Assembly (NCBI GenBank): GCA_040770625.1
Contig: JAXGIW010000003.1
Span: 1-64,000, forward strand
Reading direction: 5' to 3'
DNA: 64,000 nt
Origin: 58-81 sp012729145
Lineage (GTDB): Bacteria; Synergistota; Synergistia; Synergistales; Thermovirgaceae
Position numbers and translations under genes: made by a program. Below, in pieces: positions 58,171-64,000 of this stretch (position 1 is the stretch's first letter; each line of letters begins with the position of its first letter). Below the pieces are notes generated by a model. The model saw only the letters and a list, made by a program, of their open reading frames with translations. It was not told the origin of the DNA and ran no database searches.

Positions 58171-58252
58171 TTGTGTGTTATCATTTTAGTTGGCTTTTTG
58201 GATTAACCGCAATTAACCGTTCCAACGCATCTTCCATGAAGGAGGGGTATTT

Positions 58253-58828
58253 ATGTCGAAAGTCATCGAAGTTCGATGGCATGGAAGGGGAGGACAGGGA
58301 GCCAAGACGGGTTCCGCCATCCTGGCGGAGGTGCTTTTCGAGGCCGGCAAGCACACCCAGTCTTTCCCCGAGTACGGAGCCGAGCGTCAGGGAGCACCAA
58401 TGAAGGCCTTCAACAGGGTATCGGACCGACCGATCAGGGACCGTTCCGGAGTCCTCAACCCGGATATAGTGGTCCTGATCGACCCCACGCTGATCGAAGC
58501 CGTCAAGCCCACCGAGGGAGGCAAGGAAACCACCGTCTACCTCATCAACGCGCCCGAGTCACCGGCGATCGTCAAGAAGAAGCTGGGGCTGAAGGATTCG
58601 ATAAAGCTCATGACCGTCGATGCGACCAGGATCACCCTTGAAGAGTTCGGTCAGAACAGACCCAATACACCCATGCTGGGTGCATTGGCACACTTCTTCA
58701 AAGATGTTCCCGTTGATGCGTTCATAGAACACTTTACCCACAAAATGGGAGCAAAACTCCCCGAGAAGGTCCTCAAGGCTAACCAGAACGCGATCCGTCG
58801 CGGATACGAGGAGGTGCAGCAGGGATGA
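58253..58828 (+). CDS. porG: Pyruvate:ferredoxin oxidoreductase-type, gamma subunit
   Basis: 191 residues. It is the gamma subunit of a four-subunit 2-oxoacid:ferredoxin oxidoreductase, which oxidises a 2-oxoacid and CoA to acyl-CoA, CO2 and reduced ferredoxin. Family motifs are VRWHGRGGQGAKTGSAILAE, EYGAERQGAPMKAFNRVS and TPMLGALAHF. ATG 58253 follows GGAGGGG. The order gamma-delta-alpha-beta is the one known from Thermotoga and archaea. Pyruvate is the likely substrate, because the alpha subunit resembles PorA; 2-oxoisovalerate is possible. Confidence 0.92.
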   Translation: MSKVIEVRWHGRGGQGAKTGSAILAEVLFEAGKHTQSFPEYGAERQGAPMKAFNRVSDRPIRDRSGVLNPDIVVLIDPTLIEAVKPTEGGKETTVYLINAPESPAIVKKKLGLKDSIKLMTVDATRITLEEFGQNRPNTPMLGALAHFFKDVPVDAFIEHFTHKMGAKLPEKVLKANQNAIRRGYEEVQQG

Positions 58829-59121
58829 GTTCGTTAAAGGGCTGGAAAGATCTGCCGCTCGCAACTACGGTGCCGGCCTCGACCTCCGAGAAGGTCCAGA
58901 CCGGACAGTGGCGGAGCATACGCCCCGTCTGGAACGAGGAGGAGTGCATTCACTGCCTCCAGTGCTGGATCCAGTGCCCCGACAAATCCATCAAGGCTAC
59001 TCCGGAAGGGAAGGTAACAGGTATCGACTACTTCTTCTGCAAGGGGTGCGGGACCTGCGCCGCTGTATGCCCCAAGAAGGCCATAGAGATGCGGCCTGAA
59101 TCAGAATTCATTGAGCAGTAG
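58825..59121 (+). CDS. porD: 2-oxoacid:ferredoxin oxidoreductase, delta (ferredoxin) subunit
   Basis: 98 residues. It has two [4Fe-4S] motifs, CIHCLQCWIQCPDKSI and CKGCGTCAAVCPKKAI. It carries electrons from the thiamine diphosphate centre to ferredoxin. The upstream part (TGQWRSIRPVWNEEE) is typical of PorD. It overlaps porG by 4 nt. Confidence 0.95.
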   Translation: MSSLKGWKDLPLATTVPASTSEKVQTGQWRSIRPVWNEEECIHCLQCWIQCPDKSIKATPEGKVTGIDYFFCKGCGTCAAVCPKKAIEMRPESEFIEQ

Positions 59122-59149
59122 CCCTGCCGATCGAAAGGATGTGAACAGG

Positions 59150-60316
59150 ATGTCGAGAAAGGATATCACTTCCGGGAACTGGGCAGTGGCAGAGGCGATG
59201 AGACAGATCAACCCTGATGTGGTCGCCGCCTACCCCATCACCCCTTCTACGGACATTCCAATGAAGTTCTCGGAATTTGTCGCTGACGGCCTGGTTGACA
59301 CGAACCTTGTCACCGTCGAGAGTGAGCACTCTGCGATCAGTGCCTGCCTTGCCGCGGCAGTATCAGGAGCACGGGTAATGACGGCGTCGAGCGCCAACGG
59401 CGTGGCACTGATGCACGAGATCTTCCCTATTGCAGCCTCCTACAGGGCACCCATAGTCTTCGGCCTGGTAAACAGGTCCCTGGGAGCGCCGATCAACATC
59501 CACTGCGACCATGGAGACAGCATGGCCGAGCGCGATTCCGGGTGGATCCACATCTATTGCGAGGACGGCCAGGAAGTTTATGACACCATGGTCATGGCCG
59601 TCAGGATCGCAGAACACAAGGAAGTTCTCCTTCCGGTCTTCGTCTGCCAGGACGGATTCATCACGAGCCACTGCTTCGAGCCCGTGGAGTTCATGGACGA
59701 CGAGGAGGTCAGATCGTTCATCGGTGAAAGGGATCCTCTCTTCCCTCTCCTCGATATCGATAACCCCGTTGCCTACGGATCTCTTGCCCTGACTGACTAC
59801 TACTTCGAGATCAAGCGGCAACAGGTCGAAGCAATGAAGAACGTGGAAAAGGTCTACCGGGAGGTGGCCGGAGAGTTCGCCAAGAAGACAGGTCGCGACT
59901 ATCCTGTCGTGGATTCCTACAAGACTGACGATGCCGATCACATCATGGTGATAATGTCATCTGCGGCCGGCGCCGCCAAGGATACAGTGGACCGTCTGAG
60001 GGAGAAGGGGCACAAGGTGGGGTGCATGAGGATAAGGCTCTTCCGTCCCTTCCCGGCGAAGGCGGTCGTGGGTGCCCTGAAGGGTGCCAAGTCCATCGCG
60101 GTTCTCGACAGGGCGGCAAGCCTGGGGGCCCCGGCACCGCTCTTCACGGAGATAAAGGGAGCCCTTTATGATGCCGGTATCCACATCCCTGCCAATACAT
60201 ACGTTTATGGACTGGGCGGAAGGGATTTCTTCCCCCACAACGCCGAGGAGGCCTTCATGGACCTCATCAACAACAATTTGAACCCCGAGGAAAGATACCT
60301 CGGCCTTAGGGAATAG
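59150..60316 (+). CDS. porA: 2-oxoacid (pyruvate):ferredoxin oxidoreductase, alpha subunit
   Basis: 388 residues from ATG 59150, after AAAGGATGTG. An in-frame start at 59111 inside porD is less likely. Motifs are AAYPITPSTDIPMKFSEF, VESEHSAISACLAAAVSGAR, ASSANGVALMHEIF and INIHCDHGDSMAERDSGW, closely matching Thermotoga-type PorA as I remember it. The C-terminal part (MVIMSSAAGAAKDTVDRLRE and RLFRPFP) belongs to the same family. It contributes to the thiamine diphosphate active site with PorB. Confidence 0.94.
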   Translation: MSRKDITSGNWAVAEAMRQINPDVVAAYPITPSTDIPMKFSEFVADGLVDTNLVTVESEHSAISACLAAAVSGARVMTASSANGVALMHEIFPIAASYRAPIVFGLVNRSLGAPINIHCDHGDSMAERDSGWIHIYCEDGQEVYDTMVMAVRIAEHKEVLLPVFVCQDGFITSHCFEPVEFMDDEEVRSFIGERDPLFPLLDIDNPVAYGSLALTDYYFEIKRQQVEAMKNVEKVYREVAGEFAKKTGRDYPVVDSYKTDDADHIMVIMSSAAGAAKDTVDRLREKGHKVGCMRIRLFRPFPAKAVVGALKGAKSIAVLDRAASLGAPAPLFTEIKGALYDAGIHIPANTYVYGLGGRDFFPHNAEEAFMDLINNNLNPEERYLGLRE

Positions 60317-60329
60317 GGGGTGCACCAGG

Positions 60330-61274
60330 ATGGCTGTCAAACTGAAAGACCTGATCACAAAGGAAAGAGCCATGCGCCAGGGACACAGGATGTGCCCGGG
60401 GTGTGGCGCGCCTACGGTGGTCCAGCAGGCGCTCCTGGCTGTTGAACAGCCCGTTGTTGTCACCGCTGCAACGGGTTGCCTGGAGGTCTCCACCACCATA
60501 TACCCCTACAACGCCTGGGGGGTACCCTTCCTTCACTCCGCCTTCGAGAACGCCGGCGCCAGCGTCTCCGGGATCGAGGCGGCCTATGTTGCCCTGAAGA
60601 AGAAGGGCAAGATAACGAAGGACATCAAGTTCGTCGCTTTCGGCGGCGACGGGGGTACCTACGACATAGGGCTCCAGGCGCTCTCCGGGGCAGCGGAGCG
60701 GGGACACGACTTCACCTACATCTGCTACAACAACCAGGGATACATGAATACTGGTGCCCAGAGGAGCAGCGCTACGCCAAAGGGCGCCAACACATCCACA
60801 GCTCCAGCCGGGAAGGTCATCCCCGGAAAGATACAGAAGCCCAAGGACCTGACGGCTATTATGGCGGCCCATCACATTCCCTACGTGGCCCAGACTACGA
60901 TCCACAACCCTATGGAGGTCATCGAAAAGGTCAAAAAGGCCATCGAGACACCGGGACCCGCTTTCGTCAACGTCCTCGCCCCCTGTGTCCTCTTCTGGAG
61001 GCTGGAACCCTCTCTTCAGAGGGAAATCTGCAAGCTCGCGGTCGAGACCCGTTTCTGGCCGGTCTACGAAGTGATAGACGGTGAATGGAAGCTGGGTTAC
61101 AAGCCAAAGAAAAGGATCCCCGTGGAAGAATTCCTTAAACCCCAGGGGAGATTCAGGCACCTTTTAAAAGGCGGGACAGGTCAGGCGGTCATTGAGGCTT
61201 TCCAGAAGGATGTCGACGAAGAGTGGGAGTATGTGCTGAAGAGGTGCGGTGAGACCTGGGAGCCCCAGGCCTGA
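60330..61274 (+). CDS. porB: 2-oxoacid (pyruvate):ferredoxin oxidoreductase, beta subunit
   Basis: 314 residues. It binds thiamine diphosphate and a [4Fe-4S] cluster. The cofactor motif is FGGDGGTYDIGLQALSG, ending in the characteristic YNNQGYMNTGAQRS. Cluster cysteines are MCPGCGAPT near residue 27, TGCLEVST near 53 and a fourth in APCVLFW near 215. It completes the porGDAB operon 13 nt after porA, supplying acetyl-CoA and reduced ferredoxin in an anaerobic fermenter. Confidence 0.94.
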   Translation: MAVKLKDLITKERAMRQGHRMCPGCGAPTVVQQALLAVEQPVVVTAATGCLEVSTTIYPYNAWGVPFLHSAFENAGASVSGIEAAYVALKKKGKITKDIKFVAFGGDGGTYDIGLQALSGAAERGHDFTYICYNNQGYMNTGAQRSSATPKGANTSTAPAGKVIPGKIQKPKDLTAIMAAHHIPYVAQTTIHNPMEVIEKVKKAIETPGPAFVNVLAPCVLFWRLEPSLQREICKLAVETRFWPVYEVIDGEWKLGYKPKKRIPVEEFLKPQGRFRHLLKGGTGQAVIEAFQKDVDEEWEYVLKRCGETWEPQA

Positions 61275-61304
61275 TCAGCACTGGACGTGCCTGCATATTC
61301 TTTC

Positions 61305-61333
61305 TTGACCTGACAACCGAACAAGGATACAAT
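61305..61333 (+). promoter_or_regulatory. Promoter of tRNA-Pro
   Basis: TTGACC (61305-61310), 17 nt, TACAAT (61328-61333), 12 nt before the tRNA. Confidence 0.8.
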
Positions 61334-61345
61334 GTTCGTCGCCTA

Positions 61346-61423
61346 CGGGACGTAGCGCAGCCTGGTTAGCGCACTTGACTGGGGGTCAAGGGGTCGGAGG
61401 TTCAAATCCTCTCGTCCCGACCA
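61346..61423 (+). tRNA. tRNA-Pro (GGG)
   Basis: 78 nt with CCA. The acceptor CGGGACG pairs with CGTCCCG, discriminator A. The anticodon stem CTTGA/TCAAG holds loop CTGGGGG, giving anticodon GGG (Pro). It has its own promoter and terminator. Confidence 0.96.
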
Positions 61424-61429
61424 GGGATC

Positions 61430-61464
61430 AAAAAGCGGGAGACCTTCCGGTCCTCCCGCTTTTT
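61430..61464 (+). terminator. Terminator of tRNA-Pro
   Basis: AAAAAGCGGGAGACC and GGTCCTCCCGCTTTTT form a GC-rich stem with one bulged base around TTCC, ending in five T residues. It begins 7 nt after the tRNA. Confidence 0.85.
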
Positions 61465-61510
61465 CATTGCAGGATACCGAAATCTGTAACCACCGGGGGG
61501 TCGATGGATA

Positions 61511-62377
61511 ATGCCCGAGAGCTTTCTCAGACCTAACACCCGAATAGGACAGAACTTTCTCGTCGACAAAAATATCCTTGGCGTGATCCTCGACAGCAGC
61601 GACGTGGGTCCCGGTGACGTTGTGCTGGAAGTTGGTGCAGGCAAGGGAGTCCTCACGGAAGGGCTCCTGGAGAGGGGAGCATCACTGGTACATTCGCTGG
61701 AGATCGATCGAAGACTGGAGCCATTCCTTGATGAGATCAGGACCAGGTACTCCAATCTCAGGATACTCTGGGGGGACGCCCTGAAGGGCGGCCTGCCCAT
61801 TGAACTGGACCCGCCACCGAACAAGATGATCGCCAATATCCCCTACCATATAACCACTCCACTTATATGGAAAGTGCTCGAACTCTATTCCCCTGTCGGC
61901 CTTCGCTACATGCTGCTGATGGTCCAGAAAGAGGCCGCGGAGAAGATATGTGCCCCGGCGCGATCAAAGGACCGTTACCCCCTAGGGGTGACTATCCATG
62001 CCATGGGGGAGGCGCGCATCCTCAGGAGGGTCCCCCCGGAAGTTTTCAATCCTTCCCCCGAGGTCACGTCCGCCCTGCTCGAGATCACCATAACAAAGGG
62101 TCTAGAACTTCCCGGGGACAAGGTATGGCGAACTCTGATCCGCTCGGCTTTTTCCCATAGAAGAAAGACTCTCCTGAACAACCTCGCGGCACTTTTGCCG
62201 GGGACCAGGCATGAAAAGGCCGCCCTGCTCGAGAAGGCAGGCCTTTCTGTATCTTCCAGGGCCGAAGAACTGGAACTGAAACATTGGTCTGCTCTCTTAG
62301 AAATACTCTCTCCCCTGATCCAGGGAGAAAAAAGGCAGGGGACAAAGAGCCCCCTGCCCGCAAACCTTAAACCTTGA
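61511..62377 (+). CDS. rsmA: 16S rRNA dimethyladenosine transferase (KsgA/RsmA)
   Basis: Dimethylates two adjacent adenosines in the 3' hairpin of 16S rRNA (A1518/A1519 in E. coli numbering), a late step of 30S assembly. It has 288 residues. The N-terminus RPNTRIGQNFLVDKNI is classic, the AdoMet site is EVGAGKGVLTEGLLERG, and the catalytic motif IANIPYHITTPLI. The C-terminal small domain has VPPEVFNPSPEVTSALL. The start is ATG 61511; a nearby ribosome site is GGGG at moderate distance. It is probably a single-gene unit between the tRNA-Pro terminator and the convergent hup gene. Confidence 0.96.
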   Translation: MPESFLRPNTRIGQNFLVDKNILGVILDSSDVGPGDVVLEVGAGKGVLTEGLLERGASLVHSLEIDRRLEPFLDEIRTRYSNLRILWGDALKGGLPIELDPPPNKMIANIPYHITTPLIWKVLELYSPVGLRYMLLMVQKEAAEKICAPARSKDRYPLGVTIHAMGEARILRRVPPEVFNPSPEVTSALLEITITKGLELPGDKVWRTLIRSAFSHRRKTLLNNLAALLPGTRHEKAALLEKAGLSVSSRAEELELKHWSALLEILSPLIQGEKRQGTKSPLPANLKP

Positions 62378-62395
62378 TGAATAAGATCGGAAGGG

Positions 62396-62671
62396 TCAGC
62401 GAACTTTGTCTTTCAGGGCTTTGCCAGGCCTGAAAGCGGGGACCTTCTTCCCCGGGATGTTGATGACCTTGGTGGGATCCTGGGGATTTCTTCCCTTTCT
62501 GGGGGCTCTCTTCCTTACCTCGAAAGTCCCGAAGCCGACCAGCTGAACCTTCTCCCCCTTGGCGAGAGACTTGACGATAGCCCCAAAAGTGGAACCTACA
62601 GCCTCATGCGCCTGTTTCTTGGTGATGCCCGCAGATTTTGCGACCGCGTTGATCAGATCCGCCTTAGTCAC
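62396..62671 (-). CDS. hup: HU-family DNA-binding protein
   Basis: Histone-like protein that bends and compacts DNA. It has 91 residues. The N-terminus MTKADLINAVAKSAGITKKQ, the GFGTFEVRKRAPRKGRNPQD beta-arm region and the C-terminal VPAFRPGKALKDKV are standard HU. The start is GTG 62671 after GGAGGTG (8 nt). It has its own strong promoter and a hairpin at the 5' end of the message. Confidence 0.97.
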   Translation of the reverse strand: MTKADLINAVAKSAGITKKQAHEAVGSTFGAIVKSLAKGEKVQLVGFGTFEVRKRAPRKGRNPQDPTKVINIPGKKVPAFRPGKALKDKVR

Positions 62672-62706
62672 TTTGCCCGCACCTCCAGCTCTTCAGGATG
62701 TCAGTA

Positions 62707-62734
62707 TGGCCGTTAGTCTTATCACTGACGGCCA
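62707..62734 (-). other. Stem-loop at the 5' end of the hup message
   Basis: TGGCCGTTAGT (62707-62717) pairs with ACTGACGGCCA (62724-62734), 11 bp with one G-T pair and a 6-nt loop. The predicted transcription start is at about 62734, so the hairpin would sit at the very start of the mRNA, where it can protect from decay. An operator role is the alternative. Confidence 0.6.
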
Positions 62735-62740
62735 GATACA

Positions 62741-62769
62741 CTAATATCATCTGCAGCAGAAGTGGTCAA
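62741..62769 (-). promoter_or_regulatory. Promoter of hup
   Basis: Minus-strand TTGACC (62769-62764), 17 nt, TATTAG (62746-62741), lying between the der stop and hup. Confidence 0.75.
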
Positions 62770-62783
62770 GTGCTGAGTGCAGA

Positions 62784-64000
62784 TCAGGCCCCCTTCCGCC
62801 CCGATCTCCAGAAGATCCTGAGGGGAGTCCCCTCGAAATCATCCATGTCCCTTATCCTCTTTGCAACGTACCTTTCAAAGGATCTGGTAACAATGTCCCG
62901 GTCGTTGACGGAAAAGGCGAAGGCGGGGGGGTTCACCGCAACCTGTGTGCACCCCTTGATCCTGAGCATCCTGCCCCCGGGAGCTGTCGGCATCCTTTCA
63001 AATGCAAGCACGTCCCGGACAAGGACACCGATCTTGGAGGTATCCAGCCACCGGGACCTGTTCGCCTGAACTGCGGAGAGCATTTCGGGTAATTTGTGGA
63101 CACCCCTTCCAGTCAACCCTGAAATGAAGATCAGCGGGGCAAAATCGGCGAAAGGCATCTCATCCCTGATCTTTTTTGAAATCCTGTCCCCCAGGTCGGG
63201 GTCTTTCTGTAGGAGGTCCCACTTGTTGACCGCGATTATCAGCCCCTTGCCCTTCTCTATCACCAGGCCAGCCATCTTCTTGTCCTGGTCTGTGCAGATC
63301 TCCTCCCCCTCCATCAGAAGGACCGCAATGTCGGATCTTCCAATACTTTCATGGGTTCTTACCAGTGAGTAGAATTCAACGTCCGAGGCGATCCTGCTCT
63401 TTTTTCTCAACCCGGCCGTATCGATGAACCGGAAGTGCCTGCCCCCGATCGTGACCTGGGAATCCACCGAATCCCTTGTAGTGCCTGGCATTGGGCTTAC
63501 CAAAGACCTTTCGGATCCTGAAAGAAGGTTGAGGAGCGTGGATTTTCCCACGTTGGGACGACCCACGATCGCCACGGCAACCTCCTCTTCCCTTGGGGCA
63601 ACCTGGCCTGGTCCCTTCTCCGGGACCAGGGATACGATCCGGTCGAGCAGCTCTCCGATGTTCCTGTTGTGGGCCGCGCTGACACCGATGACGTCTTTGA
63701 ATCCCAGGGTATGCGCCTCGGCCTCCCTGCCCTCGTGGACAATATCATCGATCTTGTTGGCAACAACGATGACCGGCTTCTGCCTCTTTCTGAGGAACAG
63801 GGCCACTTCCCTGTCGAGGGTCGTCATTCCGTCCTTCCCGTCGACCACAAGGATCAGGAGATCGCTCTCTTCCACAGCCAGAAGAACCTGCCTTCTGATG
63901 TTGCCGGTAATGGAGTCTCCCCCCTCGGGGAGAAGGCCCCCGGTATCAACCAGCAGGAACGTTCTCTCCCCGAGTTCCACCTCGCCATAGATACGGTCCC
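62784..64000 (-). CDS. der: Ribosome-associated GTPase Der (EngA), N-terminus cut by window edge
   Basis: Tandem-domain GTPase needed for 50S ribosome assembly. About 405 residues are inside the window and the frame stays open to base 64000; the first G1 motif is outside. The visible order is: the end of GTPase domain 1 (LLVDTGGLLPEGG as G3 and VANKIDD as G4), then domain 2 with G1 VGRPNVGKSTLLNLLSGSER, G3 FIDTAGLRKKSRI and G4 NKWDL, and the KH-like C-terminal domain (about the last 110 residues). Residues just before the GTG at 63980 (DRIYGEVE) continue the family sequence, confirming a truncation by the window rather than a short gene. Confidence 0.95.
   Translation of the reverse strand, partial: DRIYGEVELGERTFLLVDTGGLLPEGGDSITGNIRRQVLLAVEESDLLILVVDGKDGMTTLDREVALFLRKRQKPVIVVANKIDDIVHEGREAEAHTLGFKDVIGVSAAHNRNIGELLDRIVSLVPEKGPGQVAPREEEVAVAIVGRPNVGKSTLLNLLSGSERSLVSPMPGTTRDSVDSQVTIGGRHFRFIDTAGLRKKSRIASDVEFYSLVRTHESIGRSDIAVLLMEGEEICTDQDKKMAGLVIEKGKGLIIAVNKWDLLQKDPDLGDRISKKIRDEMPFADFAPLIFISGLTGRGVHKLPEMLSAVQANRSRWLDTSKIGVLVRDVLAFERMPTAPGGRMLRIKGCTQVAVNPPAFAFSVNDRDIVTRSFERYVAKRIRDMDDFEGTPLRIFWRSGRKGA

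Overview
The window is a gene-dense bacterial chromosome segment with about 55-60% GC by eye, almost all of it core metabolism and information processing. The gene set mixes two signatures. An outer membrane is implied by a MlaE-MlaF-MlaD lipid transport set whose MlaD ends in an apparent outer-membrane barrel. Firmicutes-like regulators and gene orders also occur: FapR, PyrR with a leader attenuator, RicT beside tmk-holB, TmcAL beside ackA-yceD-rpmF, and a SpoIVB-type S55 peptidase. Four-subunit pyruvate:ferredoxin oxidoreductase and acetate kinase suggest an anaerobic fermenter. This fits Synergistota best; that is inferred from gene content, not from a search.

Layout, left to right. 1-1.1 kb: the edge of a probable integrated element, with a tyrosine integrase running off the left end and facing the 3' end of tRNA-Val(GAC). 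1.3-12.6 kb (minus): glnS-tilS-hpt-ftsH-uvrB-uvrA-rlmB. 12.8-13.1 kb: a tRNA operon Leu(TAA)-fMet-Met with a strong promoter and a terminator. 13.2 kb (plus): a YerC/TrpR-like regulator. 13.6-21.6 kb (minus): P-type ATPase-mnmA-Lon-like protease-nth-DUF362 ferredoxin. 21.7-24 kb (plus): a solitary hypF.

24-36.3 kb (minus): prfB (programmed +1 frameshift)-S55 peptidase-mlaE-mlaF-mlaD-tmk-holB-ricT-ftsY-DUF4416-purB-glpX, with birA divergent from prfB. 37.4-44.3 kb (minus): the complete pyrimidine operon pyrR-B-C-K-D-F-E plus one unrecognised exported protein, behind a palindrome-covered promoter and a leader terminator. 44.3-51.9 kb (minus): fapR-plsX-fabH-fabK-fabD-fabG-acpP-fabF-rnc, with a FapR-type operator downstream of its promoter. 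52.2-54.3 kb (minus): ackA-yceD-rpmF. 54.4 kb (plus): tmcAL. 55.6-57.9 kb (minus): trmB-trmO-rsmD-coaD. 58-61.3 kb (plus): porGDAB behind a long structured leader. 61.3-64 kb: tRNA-Pro(GGG), ksgA, hup and der (cut by the right edge).

Genes within each block usually overlap by 1-20 nt or are separated by under 60 nt, so most blocks are probably single transcripts. I found no CRISPR array, transposon, toxin-antitoxin or defence cluster inside the window. The least ordinary items are the long MlaD with an apparent outer-membrane barrel, a structured-looking intergenic element present twice (near 1.2 kb and 52.06 kb), several perfect inverted repeats over promoters, and the integrase edge, which points to accessory DNA just outside the left end.
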